DNA of 64,000 nucleotides, taken from NCBI GenBank assembly GCA_043228905.1, contig JBHGNT010000017.1, positions 12,338,001 to 12,402,000 of the forward strand, in the 5' to 3' direction. Origin of the DNA: Azolla caroliniana (taxonomy: Eukaryota; Polypodiophyta). Below the pieces are notes generated by a model. The model saw only the letters and a list, made by a program, of their open reading frames with translations. It was not told where the DNA came from and did not search any database. Positions 19,498 through 31,270 of this stretch are shown piece after piece (position 1 is the stretch's first letter; the number at the start of each line of letters is the position of its first letter). A program made the position numbers and the translations under genes.

Positions 19498-19539
<42 letters not shown>

Positions 19540-19825
19540 ATGATAACAGATGATATATTATGTGAAGAGTAAATACAAAATAGTTATGAGGCGTAAGACT
19601 GGCGTTGAACCAATTTGGTTCGAAATGATGCCTTGTGCCTCCTTTTATAGTGTTCTCAGGAGTAGTCCTGAAGCTTCTAGAATGTTCCAAAGAAATCTGG
19701 AATATACATTAATTTTCTATGGTAAAACTTATATGAAAATAAAATCCTACGTATTACAATAGATAGTGCAATGGTCAAGAGCTCGACCCATATAACATGG
19801 GTTCGAGTCTTGCCATATCATGACA
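19498..19825 (-). repeat. Gypsy D 3' LTR, proximal fragment
   Basis: Begins in the (GA)n run and continues GGATGATGATAACAGAT to TATCATGACA. Contains the TATA box (TATAAAAGG on minus, near 19643), the hairpin CGAACCAAATTGGTTCAA, and the tRNA-like segment at 19763-19825, with box A TAGTGCAATGGTCAAGAGC and box B GGTTCGAGTC on the plus strand. The right side abuts the purine tract (minus AAGGGGCC) after pol. Confidence 0.9.
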
Positions 19826-22040
19826 TTGTGGCCCCTTAAAACGATGAGTGTTACGAGGCAGCGCTGATTGGGGACCAGGTTTGTCCGGATACTGTTGGTG
19901 GAAATCAGCAAGAAGATCATGAGCATTGGTGACATGCTCGACGGGTTCCCAAGTACGTTCTCTTGGACTATAGCCGAGCCAATCGACCAAATAATAAAGT
20001 TTGTTGCGAACAAACTTGGAGTCGAGGACGACAACAACTTCATATTCTGGGCTAGCGTCCAACTCAAGCGGGGGCGGCGGCGGCGTAACACGATCGGGAA
20101 TAGTGTTGGCCTGATAAGATTTGAGAAGAGAACTATGAAAGAACGGATGTATTTGAAGGTGTGGAGGAAGATCAAGGCGGAACGTGGCATCATTAATCTT
20201 GCCGATAATACGGAAAGGACCGAGTCGTCGATAATCAAATTTGTCGCATGGTCGAGTAGTCTTGATGTGACGACGTAAGAGCCATACTCAATCTCTGATG
20301 GCAAAAGAGGAGGGAAGCCGATGACGATCTGCATAAGTCTTCTGTGTGTGTCAAGCATGACGAAGATGAGTAGATAGATCCGTCTGAATCTTGTGTAGCC
20401 TCTCCAAATGATCCTCGACACGAGGATTGGTAGGTAGCTCCGGAGTGTCGATCACAGACCAGCGAGGATGAGAACTAGTATAAGTGTAAAATGGGGAGAC
20501 CCGAGTTTAGGAGTGAATAGCGTTATCATAAGCAAACTCAGCAAAGTGGAGAATATCAGCCCAATCGTCCTGTTGATAACTCAGAAAACACCGAAGATAT
20601 TGTTTTAGCGTTTGGTTTGTTCTTTCTGGTTGCCCATCAGTTTGGGGATGATAGCCGGAAGAGAGGTTGCAAGAGACCTTGAGCATCTTGAAGAGATGCT
20701 TCCAAAATTTGGAGACGAATTGAGGTCTGTGGTCACTGATGATACTGTCTAGGAGGCCATGATGCCGAAAAATCTCACGCATGACAAGGGCGGCGGTTTC
20801 CTTACTAGCGTCTTTACTAGGCAACAAGCATCATAGGTTCGAACATAGTTCTCGACAAAACGTCGCATATGGGGCCACCAAAAAGATTGTCGGACTAGAT
20901 CCAATGTCTTAGTACTACCGAAATGTCCAGTTGTATGGGTATCGTCACAATTTTGGATGATTTGAAGGCGACAGGAGCAATCGGGAACATACACGAGCTT
21001 TTTAAAGAATAAAAAACCATCATGATATTCGAATTATCGGTAGTCTATACCTGGTTGTTGAGACTAGGAATAGGATGCCCGAGAGGCATCAATTTGTGCT
21101 AGAATGGCTTGAGCAAAAATGTCTATCTTCAAATTGGCACGTATGGCATCGATAATCCGGGAATCCAGTGGAGTGTGAAAAAACCGCGTTGTGTGCAAAC
21201 GTGTTGGTCCCAAGATTACCTGCTTTTGATTATCAAATGCTGGATCACCAGGACGAGGTGCAAGATATGAGCATCGCGATAGTGCATCTGCTTTTCCTTG
21301 TTGTTTCCCCGGCTGATATGTGATTTTGAAGTCAAAACATATGAGAAATTGGGCCCACCGAGGTTGTCGATTTAGTACGCGAGCATTCTAGAAATATGCA
21401 AGATTTTTGTGATCATTGAAGATGATGACCTGATGAGGAGAGCCTTCTAAGAAGTGCCGCCAGTGCACAAACCAATCCACAATGGCTAATAACTCCTTGT
21501 CATGTGTCTCGTAGTTGATTTTCGGGGCATCAAATTTGCGCGAGTGGAAAGCCACATGATGTAACTCTTCTTTATCTCCTTGTTGTGAAAGGATGCTACC
21601 GAGGGTGAAATCCGATGCGTCAGCCTCCATGATGAATGGTTTGTTTGTATCCACATGAGCTAGAATAGGAGCTCATGTAAAGTCTTTCTTAAGATGCATA
21701 AAAGCCATGTCTGCTTCATTGGACCAAAGAAAGGATTGTCCCTTCTTGGTAAGCTATATGAGAGGCAAAATAATCTTCGAGTAATCTTGTATAAACTTGT
21801 GGTAGAATTTAGTGAAGCCTAGGAAACATTGCACATCTCATATCGAACGTGGAGTTTGCCACTCTAGCACAATTTTGACTTTAGCTGGATCCATGAACAT
21901 GCCTTTTGAGGAGATGACGTAGCCTAGAAATTCCACTTGCTTGCAGTCAAAGCTACGTTTTTCTAGTTTGGCTTAAAGACGATGCTGTTGGAGTGATTTT
22001 AGTACTAATAGTACATGAGAATCATGCTCTTCCTGAGTCT
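19826..22040 (-). pseudogene. Gypsy D pol, C-terminal half (RT end to chromodomain)
   Basis: Reads on minus from the RT thumb (22040) to the stop before the 3' LTR. RNase H: MEADASDFTLGS, YETHDKELLAIVDW. Integrase: HTTGHFGSTKTLDLVRQSFWW, SDHRPQFVSKFW, YHPQTDGQPERTN, FAYDNAIHS. Chromodomain near 19990: RNKLYYLVDWLGYSPRERTW. Many stops and frameshifts. Broken at 22040 by gypsy B; the frame continues at 39908. Confidence 0.9.
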
Positions 22041-22479
22041 TGTCACGGACATAGACGAGGGCAAGGACAAGTAGGCGAGCTCAATATTAACAAAGAGAGA
22101 AAGATAGATATATAGATAGAGAGAACAAGAGAGAGAGAGAGAGAGGGTAGACAAAAGAGCGAGAACTAAATTATGCTTCCAGAATTGGTGTTGTTCACCT
22201 TGATTGTAATCAAGGTGCACCGAAATATTTATACAAGAATGTGGTGGTATGCATTTAAGCTAGGAAACATCTAGAGAATGCATGGAAACTTCTAGAGAGT
22301 GCATGTTTATGCATTCTCTAGAAGTTTCTTGAAAGTTTTACTGATTAACTTACAATGTAAAAAGTTGAAATTTATTCAATACATAATGCATAGATGGAAT
22401 GTAGCTCAATTGGTAAGGTTGCCCAATAAGACCAAGAGGTCATGGGTTCAACCTCCTACATTCCATCGTGTCTATGAAA
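22041..22479 (-). repeat. 3' LTR of gypsy B
   Basis: 439 bp. The minus strand starts at a mutated TGTCATAGACACG and ends TCCGTGACA. tRNA-like segment on the plus strand at 22396-22465 with a perfect 7-bp acceptor pair GGAATGT/ACATTCC. TATA box near 22237; the self-primer complement TTGTTCACCTT (plus) near 22190. GA-rich tract at 22105-22146. Next to the internal region the minus strand reads a purine tract AGAGGGAGAATAA. Confidence 0.88.
22396..22465 (+). other. tRNA-like sequence in the gypsy B 3' LTR
   Basis: 70 nt: acceptor arms GGAATGT and ACATTCC pair over 7 bp and are followed by A. Box A is AGCTCAATTGGTAAGG and box B GGGTTCAACC. The D and anticodon stems pair poorly, so I call it tRNA-derived, not a working gene. 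It is antisense to the LTR and lies at its 5' edge. Confidence 0.6.
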
Positions 22480-22579
22480 TTATTCTCCCTCTAAGGTTTC
22501 CTCTTGAGACTCACGGTTGGCTTATGTGGGTATCGTCGATGAAAATCACGAATGGCCTCCAAAATGGGGTACCTTTTCC

Positions 22580-25500
22580 ATAAGACCAAATATTGGAGCT
22601 GTCAACGATGATATCGAGAGTCGAGGATTTGGTCAACCTCATATTCTTCGCCCGTCGACAATTCCACAAGTGGCAGTGGAGGAGGGTGTCGTCCTGGAAT
22701 TCGAGAAGGATGGTAGAGTTTGAGGAGGGAAACATGAAAAAAATCGTGAATCCTGAATGTTGGTGGAAGTGCTAACCGGAAGGCGACTGGGTTGATTCGT
22801 TCGATGATATGAAAGGGGCGTAGTCTTTTGTAGTCCAATTTTGCAGAAGGACGTGTGGTGGCGATGTGACGATGTAACAGCCAAACCATGTCCCCGATTG
22901 CAAATGTCGGTGGAGCTAAACGATATTTATAGTGGTCACCAGCAACACGGAGCTCCAAGGAGAGGTCACGATGGACATTGTGTAAAGCGCAGGCACGCGT
23001 GTCTACCGAAGGATTGACTGAAGTTGTAGGTATGGAAATGCTGAAACGAGGTTGAAATACATAGTTTGCAAAGAAGGGGGAAACCTTAGTCGAAGCATGG
23101 ATACTATTATCGTAACCAAATTCCGTCATTGCAAGGAAGTCCACCTAGTCCTCTTGTTGGTAACTCACGGTACACCAAAGGTATTATTCAAGGATTTGGT
23201 TGACTTGCTCCGTTTGTCCATCAGTTTGACGATGGAATGCTGAGGACAAGTTGACAAAAGTCCTGAATGTTTGTAGAAGTCGTCGTCAAAAGTGGGAAAT
23301 GAACTGAGAACCTCGATCAGAGGTGATATCCTCGGGTAAGTCGTGTAATTGAAAAACATTTTAAAGAAAAAGATCAGTTGTCTCTACCCCGGAAATGGTT
23401 TTGGAACATGGAACAAAGTGAGCCATCTTCGAAAAACGATCGACAATGACTAGCATTGTGTCATGTCCACTAATCAGAGGGAGGTCGGTGATAAAGTCCA
23501 TGGATAGAGAGACCCATGGTCGACGTGGAATGGGGAGCGGGTGGAGAAGACCATATGGCCGATGGTGAGGCGTTTTGGACCGACCACATACATCACATGT
23601 CTTGATAAATTCCTTGACAAATTTCCAAGGTTGGGTCCATCAAAACCCTCGAGATAGCAATTCCAGGGTTTTCATAACCCCAAAGTGGCCGGCAGGAGGA
23701 TCATCATGACAGTTTTGTAGAACCCGTGTACAACATGAACGTTCGGGAATGTTCAAGAGATGATTACGATATAGTAACCCATCCCAGATTGTAAATTGGT
23801 TGAGATATGAGCTTTTCATGTCCAGAGATGGGTCATTAATGCGGCCCATGATTTCTTTGGCGAATGGGTCTGACATGGTTGTCGTGGCGATGTTGTTGAG
23901 CAAAGAATCATCATGTAACATGCAAGTGGTGAACATCTGAAGTTGATCGGGCCGCAACAAACAATGGGATTGTTGTGAATATGCATCATCTCCTGGGCGC
24001 AATGCAAAATCAGGTCGCCGAGAGAGGGCATCAGCTTTCCCATGTTGAACTCCGGGTCAAAACAAGATCTCAAAGTCGTAGTCAGCGAGAAAAGATGACC
24101 ATCGGGCTTGCCTCCGATTCAATGTACGACTAGTGGTGAAGTAAATTAGTTTTTGGTGGTCGGTCAGCATCTGGATGCGATGTTGGGCCCCGGCCAAATA
24201 GGGTCGCCATTCGGTGAAGGCAAATATGATTGTTGCCAGCTCCTTGTCGTAGACTGGATAATTGATTTCCGGGGCGGTAAATTTCTGAGAGTAGAAGGCA
24301 ACAAGACGTAGTGTACCCTCATTGTCTGGTTGGGACAGGACAACTCCAATGGCAAAGTCGGAGGCATCGGTTTCGACTTGGAAGGGCCTTGTGGGGTCAA
24401 GGTGAACACATCCAAAGAAATGAAGTATCTTTTCTTGTAAGGATGATTAGAGGTTGTACTAAAGACAAAAAACCATTGATAAATCATCGATAGAAATTTG
24501 CAAAACCAAAAAATGATTGTACCTCTTTCAACCGAGTAGGGACAGGCCAATCGGTGATTTCCGCTACCTTGCGTGCATCCATTGTGATCTCGAAGGGTGA
24601 AATCACGTAGCTTAGAAATTCAACAGAGGTTCGATCGAATTCACATTTCTCACTTTTGGCGTAAAGTCCATGTTCCCGAAGTTTGGATAGGACCAATCAG
24701 ACGTGTCGGGTGTGCTCCTCTATGTTGGAAGAAAAAACTAAAATGTCGTCAAGGTAGATCATCACAAAGTGATCGAGATACTCCCGAAATATATTGTTCA
24801 TCATGTGCTGAAAGACCGCAGGGGCGTTGGTGAGACCAAAAGGCATCATCTTGTACTCGAAATGTCCATTGTGTGTTCGGAAGGTCGTTTTCCACTCGTC
24901 TCCTAGCTTGATATGCACCAGATTGTAGGCTCCCCGAAGGTCGATTTTGGTGAAGATATGCCCGGTTCGAAGTCGGTCAAGAAGTGTTGGAATTAAAGGC
25001 AAGCGGTAATGATTACGTACCGTAATTTTGTTGAGACCCCGATAATCCACAAATAGGCGTAATGAGTCGTCCTTCTTCTTGACAAATAAGATTGGGGCTC
25101 CCCGCCGGTGATTTGGAGGGTTGAATGAAGCCCTTAGCGAGGTTTTCATCCAGATATGTGCGAAGGGCCTCAAGTTCAGGTTCAGATAGCCCATAGATGG
25201 GCCCAAATGGTGGGTGTGCACCATCTTAGAGTTCGATTGGGCAATCATAGGGGTGATGTGCTTGCAACTGGTCTGCATTTCGCTTTTCGAACACATCCAA
25301 AAAATCATTATATCTTGCGGGCAAATTGGTGACAGGAGTAGGGACGTCCTATGACACAACGGGCATGGAAGTGACCACGCTAGAATCGGCCACAACAAAA
25401 TCGGCAACGTCGAAGACTGAGTTGAAATCAGAAGAACGTGCACCCAAGCTGAAAGCAGCCCCCACACAAGTAACAGTGTTTGTAGAAAAGGGCCTGCGCT

Positions 25501-26094
25501 GGTGTTTGTGGAAAGGACCTTGGTGATGGAGCGGCTATAGCAATCCACCATCGGATTGTGTGTTTCCAACCAGGAGAGCCCTAAAACAATCGGATGACGA
25601 GGGGTTGCAATGAGGTAGAATGTTAATACCTTATGGTGGAACCCGACTTGAAATATCAATGGGACAGTGGCTTCGGTAATAGGCCCTGAAGAGAGAACCC
25701 GTCCATTGATAGCTTCAACGGATATGGGTTGTGTTGTGCGGACAACTGGGATTTTATGTGCTCGCACGAAAGTGATATCGATGAAACAAGTAGATGCACC
25801 AAAATCGAGCAAGGCATGGGATTTTATTGAAATGGACCCAAAACAAAGGCTTACTTGCAAAGTAAAACCTCCTGCTAGCGTGACTAAATTGTAGGAGCAT
25901 GAAGAACTAAGGTGATGGAAAGTGTCCAGTGGCATGGCTCCTACTGCAACTGGACTTGCTTGTTTTCCTGTTGTCCAAAAACCTCCGCAAGACGTGCATG
26001 GTGGGATTGATGACGAGGGCCGCGCATTGGGCAGTGGCAGATGACATGGCCGGGGGTACCACAATAGAGGCAGAGGTCATTGTCACGTCGATGT
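22580..26094 (-). pseudogene. Gypsy B gag end and pol
   Basis: Begins with the gag zinc knuckle CLYCGTPGHVICHC (~26065-26020) and gag end; pol opens near SPVAVGAMPLD. The protease active site reads LLDFGASTCF (Ser of DSG lost). [36 protein letters not shown], catalytic MIYLDDILVFSSN (24740). RNase H and the zinc finger (FTTCMLHDDSL...HDDPPAGHFGVMKT) follow at 24550-23640. The integrase core is badly eroded (23600-23150). The last segment (23144-22602) ends before a full chromodomain: EYEVDQILDSRYHR, after which it is lost or rearranged. Many stops. Confidence 0.87.
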
Positions 26095-26496
26095 TGTCAC
26101 AAAATGTGAATATCAAGGTTTGAACTTGTGACCTTCAAACAACGATCTTACACTTCAACCATTACACCAACTCATTTTCATTAATAAATACATTTTCATA
26201 TTATTATTATTCAAGAACTCTAGAGCACTAGACACATTAGATGACCGCCAAATGGCATGCACCTTGTACGCCAAGTGGCACACAACATGTATGACAAATG
26301 GCGATCATGCACATTCTGATGTACAGTATATAAGTCGAAGATCTGCTTAGTGTTGAACCATTCCCATTCAACACCAGTCTTCAGCAACCTTGTAATCTCA
26401 GTTTCCGGTAATAGAAATTCTTGTAAACGTCTTCTCGTTTGTTATTATCTTCTTTTCTTTGAAATCGACCTTGTCTTCGAAGCTTGGGTCACGACA
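26095..26496 (+). repeat. 5' LTR of gypsy C
   Basis: 402 bp. The first 80 bp are antisense tRNA-like (box B complement GGTTTGAACTTG, box A complement TTCAACCATTACACCA). TATATAAG at 26327-26334. The primer-complement hairpin is damaged here (TTGAACCATTCCCATTCAACACC) but intact in the 3' LTR. It lacks a 13-bp segment (TATTTTTGTCTTG) found in the 3' LTR. Confidence 0.93.
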
Positions 26497-26510
26497 GTTT
26501 GAACCAGAAT
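26497..26510 (+). promoter_or_regulatory. Primer-binding site of gypsy C
   Basis: GTTTGAACCAGAAT directly after the LTR. TTGAACCA (26499-26506) is the exact reverse complement of TGGTTCAA (33361-33368) at the predicted RNA start in the 3' LTR, 37 nt past the TATA T. No TGG start as in tRNA-primed elements. Confidence 0.6.
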
Positions 26511-26556
26511 CCCACTTTTTTTTTTCTCGAGTATCTAGTGAAGTTTTTCCGTCACA

Positions 26557-27696
26557 ATGGAGACCGTCAGTAAACAAGAGTATATGCGTATTCTCTCAGA
26601 AGTTGACCTCCTAACAACAAAATTTGTTGCATTGGAACAAGAGAATCATAAACTTCTTGGCGACTTGCAACAAGTGAGCGTTGAAAAGGCACAACAACAT
26701 GAGGAACTCTCGAAACGTGTCCAACAACTTGAAGCTATTGTGTTATCTCTTCGACAACAAGCTTCAATCTCTCAAAGTTTGTTGAAAGAACCCAAAATTA
26801 GTTTACTAACAAAAATTTGATGGTACAAGGTCTCAATTCCGAGGATTCTTAAATCAGGTATGCCTTATAATTCATATGCATCCCAACCAATATCCAACTG
26901 ACGCAGCTCAAGTGGGGTTAGTTGGAACATTATTGACAGGAACTGCACTAGCATGGTTTGCACCATTGCTAGAGAAGAAATCCCCAATACTAGAAAACTT
27001 TGATACCTTTATCAACGAATTCCAAACTAGTTTTGGTGATATTGATAGTGTAAGAACAACAATAAACAAGATACGTAGGTTGCGCCAAGGAGATCGGCCA
27101 ACCTCAGCTTACGCAGTTGATTTTCGTCTTCTTGCTTGTGATATCCCTTGGGATGAAGCAACGATGATGGACTTGTTTCGGCATGGTTTGCATAATGATG
27201 TTAAAGACTTGTTCTTAACATTTCATGATGAACCCAAATCACTGACATAAGCTATTAGCCGTGCAGTTCGATGTGACGATCGTTTGTTCGAAAGACATTC
27301 TGAGCGCCAACAAACGTCGACACGCCTTAGATCTAAGCAAACATATGCCTCAGCATTAGCCTCACCACCTTTAGGACCAATGCAAGTTCCTAATCCTAAT
27401 TCTTTTAATGGACCTACTCCAATGGAGATTGATGCAACACGTCGTCGAGGTCCTTTGTCCGAAGCCGAGAAACAATGACGTCGAGCAAATCGACTTTGCC
27501 TATATTGTGGTGGTCCAGGACATATAGCAATACATTGTCCACATCGACCAAAGAGACAATTAAATCAAGTAAGTGCTATTGAGAATTTTGATTCATGTTC
27601 TCCAATCAAAGCCAATAAACAAGAACTCTTGTCAACAACCCTCAATCCAATAGTTTTGATGTTCTAAGCCAACTAGATGAGCTGTTAAACGAGTAA
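26557..27696 (+). pseudogene. gag of gypsy C
   Basis: Starts METVSKQEYMRIL. Coiled coil to residue ~75, then a +1 frameshift at about 26812-26818 (an extra A in CAAAAATTTGATGG). The capsid continues FDGTRSQFRGF, ALAWFAPLLEKK, RRLRQGDRPTSAYAVDFR, with stops at 27250 and 27478. Zinc knuckle CLYCGGPGHIAIHC near 27497-27540. Stop TAA at 27694-27696, preceded by GTTAAAC (27684-27690) aligned for a -1 slip into pol. Confidence 0.9.
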
Positions 27697-30600
27697 GTCC
27701 AGCCAAAATCGGAGCCATTTGGTTGGACCAACCAAAGCATATAGAACTTGTTCTGAGCTTAGGTTCCATTTCATTGAACCAAGTCAGTGAAGTTTTCACA
27801 GCACAAGTTCAACTCAGCACATCAAGATGTCATCAAGTTCTTGCATCTGCACTTTTGGATTTAGGAGCCAACTCATGTTTCATGGATCGGGATTTTGCCA
27901 CAACACAAGAAATTCTACTCTATAAGCTTCCTCGTCCAGCATCAGTAGCAGAAATTGATGGACGTTCTATTGCATCAGGAGATATTACTGAAGAATCAGA
28001 GCCTATTCGTGTAGTTCTTGGTAATTTAGCTACTGTAATATCTTTTAATATCATAAGCAGTCCCGAACATCCAATTGTTCTTGGGTTGCCGTGGTTTGAA
28101 CTTCATAATCCAAAGATTGATTGGAAGAAGCGGGAAATCATAGACTCACGAGACAACACTTTAAGGCTGATCACCACATCAACCTCAAAGCTAACACCAA
28201 GACATATATCAACTATCTCTCTCAAAAGATTACATAAAGAAGCTACAATAGACGATATGTTTGTGTTTGCAGTTGTCATAACCCCATTCTCAAACCCACA
28301 AGATTCAGAGGTCCATTTGCCATCAAAGTATCAAGAATTTTCTGATGTGTTTGATAAGGTAAAGGCCACAACACTTCCTGATCATCACCCATATGATTGT
28401 CCCATTGATTTGCATGCTGAGAAGGAACCACCATGGGGACCAATTTACAACCTTTCGCCGTCAGAATTGAAAGTTCTTCGAGAATATATTGATGAGAATC
28501 TTGCAAATGGCTTTATTCGACATTCCCGATCTCCTGCTGGTGCTCCTATTTTTTTTGTTAAGAAGAAAGATGGCTCTTTACGTTTGGTCGTAGATTATCG
28601 AGGCTTGAACAAGGTTATGATTCGAAATCGATATGATCTACCATTGATTCCAAATCTCTTGGAACATCTCAATGGGGCCAAATACTTCACAAGGCTAGAC
28701 TTACGAGGAGCTTACAACCTTGTTCGTATTCGACCTGGTGATGAATGGAAAACTGCTTTTCGCACACGATATGGTCACTTTGAGTACAGAGTAATGCCAT
28801 TTGGGCTTACAAATGCTCCAACAGTTTTCCAACATATGGCAAATGATATCTTTCGAGATTTCCTCGATATCTTCACGATAATTTACTTGGATGACATACT
28901 AATCTACTGAAAGACACAAGAGGAGCATAATAATCATGTTCGACAAGTTCTACAACGATTACGGGAATTTGGTCTTTATGCTAAACTAGAGAAGTGTTGC
29001 TTTGACCGCAATCAAGTCGAGTTTCTAGGGTATATGGTCTCTCCAAAAGGTATGTTTATGGATCCAAAGAAAGTACAAAAAATTCTAGATTGGAAGACAC
29101 CAGGCTCAATTCGTGATCTGCAATGTTTCTTGGGATTTGCGAATTTCTACCGCAAGTTCCTCAAGAGTTACTCAAAAGTTGTTTTGCCCCTCACGGAACT
29201 AACACAGAAGAACCGACCATTTGTATGGACATCAAGCGCAACGGATGCATTTGATAGCTTGAAGCAAGCATTTACATCTGCTCCCATTTTGGTCCACGTT
29301 GACCTTAAAAAGCCGTTTATCATAGAAGCTGATGTATCTGATTTTGCACTAGGAAGTGTTCTATCGCAAGTAGCGGATGATGAGAAATTACATCCAATTG
29401 CATTTCATTCAAGAAAGTTTGAACCTGCAGAAATCAATTATGAAATCCATGACAAAGAATTGTTGGCAATTGTTGATTCTTTCAAACAATGGTGTCACTT
29501 CTTGGAAGGTTCTCCCCACCAAATTATTGTTTACAACGATCATAAAAACCTCACATACTTTCAAAATGCTTGAGTTCTAAATCGACGACAAGCTCGGTGG
29601 GCACAATTTCTAACACGGTTCAACTTTGTGATAACATATCGACCAGGAACACAACAAGGTAAAGCTGATGCCTTATCAAGACGCTCTTATTTTGCACCAA
29701 AACCAGGGGACCCAACTTACGACAATCAAGAACAAGTCCTTTTGAGCCCTAGTCGTCTACGATTAATGGTGAAAAATGTTGTTAAGACAACTTTGGATTC
29801 AAAATTTCTCGATTCTATTCGCTCGAGCATTAGTTCAGATGCTTTTGCACAAGATATTTTAGACCACATTGTTCCAGATCGTGCTTCTTGTTCACGCCCC
29901 AAGTTTTCTCGCATGGATTATGGGAACTTCAGTTGGCATGATGGGTTGCTTTTTCGAAACAACCGTACTTATATTCCCGATGGACCTTTTCGACTTGGAG
30001 CCTTGCATCACTGCCATGATTCACCGCTAGCTAGACATTTCGGAGTTTTGAAAACATTAGAGCTAGTTACCTGAAACTATTGGTGGCCTCAGGTTCGTCA
30101 GTTTGTCATAGACTATGTTTCTACCTGTGATGTATGTTGTCGATCAAAGATGCCTCGACATCGGCCATATGGTTTGTTGCACCCATTGCCCATTCCAGAT
30201 GGTCCGTGGAAATCCATTTCTATCGATTTCATCACAGATCTCCCATCTTCCCAAGGCTATGATGCAATTCTTATAGTGGTAGATCGCTTTACAAAAAAGG
30301 CACATTTTCTTCCATGTAGAAAAACTTTTACTAGTCAAGAATTGACAAGTCTTGTTATGCGAGAAGTTTTCAAGCACCATAGCCTTCCAGATGAAATCAT
30401 TAGTGATCGTGGACCATAATTTATTGCAAAGTTTTGGACACACTTACTTGAGAGCCTTGGAATTTCTCGTAAACTATCTTCAAGCTACCATCCTCAAACC
30501 GATGGGCAAACAGAACGCACAAATCAAATATTAGAACAATATCTCTATTGCTTTATCAACTATCAACAAGATGATTGGATGGATTTCTTACATATGGCTG

Positions 30601-31270
30601 GATTTCTTACATATGGCAGAATTTGCTTACAATAATTCAATCCATTCTTCTACGGGATTCACTCCGTTCTTTGCAAACACAGGATATCATCCTCGATGGA
30701 GATGCTCGAATGTCCAAAAGTCTCAAAAAATCCCACAGTCAAAGATCGTCTAGAAAAACTCAAAGAAATTCAAACCAACCTTTCTCACAATTTGCTTCAT
30801 GCTCAAGCCAAGTACAAGAAGGTGGCGGATAAACATCGCTTAGATTCTTCACTTAAAGACCCTAAGTTTAAAGTTGGTGATCGTGTCTGGTTATTGCGTC
30901 GTAATGTGAAAACTGCTCGACCAAGTGCCAAATTGGATTTCTAATGTCTAGGTCCATTTGTAATCTCTCATCAAGTCAGTGATGTTGCATTTCGTCTGGA
31001 CCTACCTTCACATATGCATCTTCATCTAGTATTTCATGTTTCATTATTAGAACCATGGACATCAAGTTCTATTCCAAATCGGGTTATCCCACCACCACCT
31101 CCGGTTCAACTTGCTGAAGGAACTGAATATGAAGTAGAAGCTATTTTGGACTCTAAGGTCATCCGCAATAAGTTATATTATCTAGTAGATTGGTTGGGAT
31201 ACATGCCTGCGGATCAGACATGGGAACCTGCAACGAACGTCACTAATGCCTCTGAACTTATACAAGAGTT
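27697..31270 (+). pseudogene. pol of gypsy C
   Basis: Protease site reads LLDLGANSCF (catalytic Ser replaced). RT is open to 28910: [42 protein letters not shown] then TGA (28908). RNase H from 29034: EADVSDFALGS, YEIHDKELLAI. Integrase 29930-30960: [38 protein letters not shown] then TAA (30417), YHPQTDGQTERTN; an 18-bp tandem duplication (GGATTTCTTACATATGGC) at about 30577-30612. The chromodomain RNKLYYLVDWLGYMPADQTW (31165-31225) is cut off at 31270 by the chimeric segment. Confidence 0.9.

Noticed and set aside
19358-19690. Serine/leucine-repeat protein on the minus strand
   Set aside because: It is a translation of a (GA)n/(CT)n microsatellite and LTR sequence.
22396-22465. A functional tRNA gene
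   Set aside because: The acceptor arms pair and box A/B are present, but the D and anticodon stems do not fold properly, and the sequence repeats at the edge of another LTR. It is better explained as part of the gypsy B LTR.
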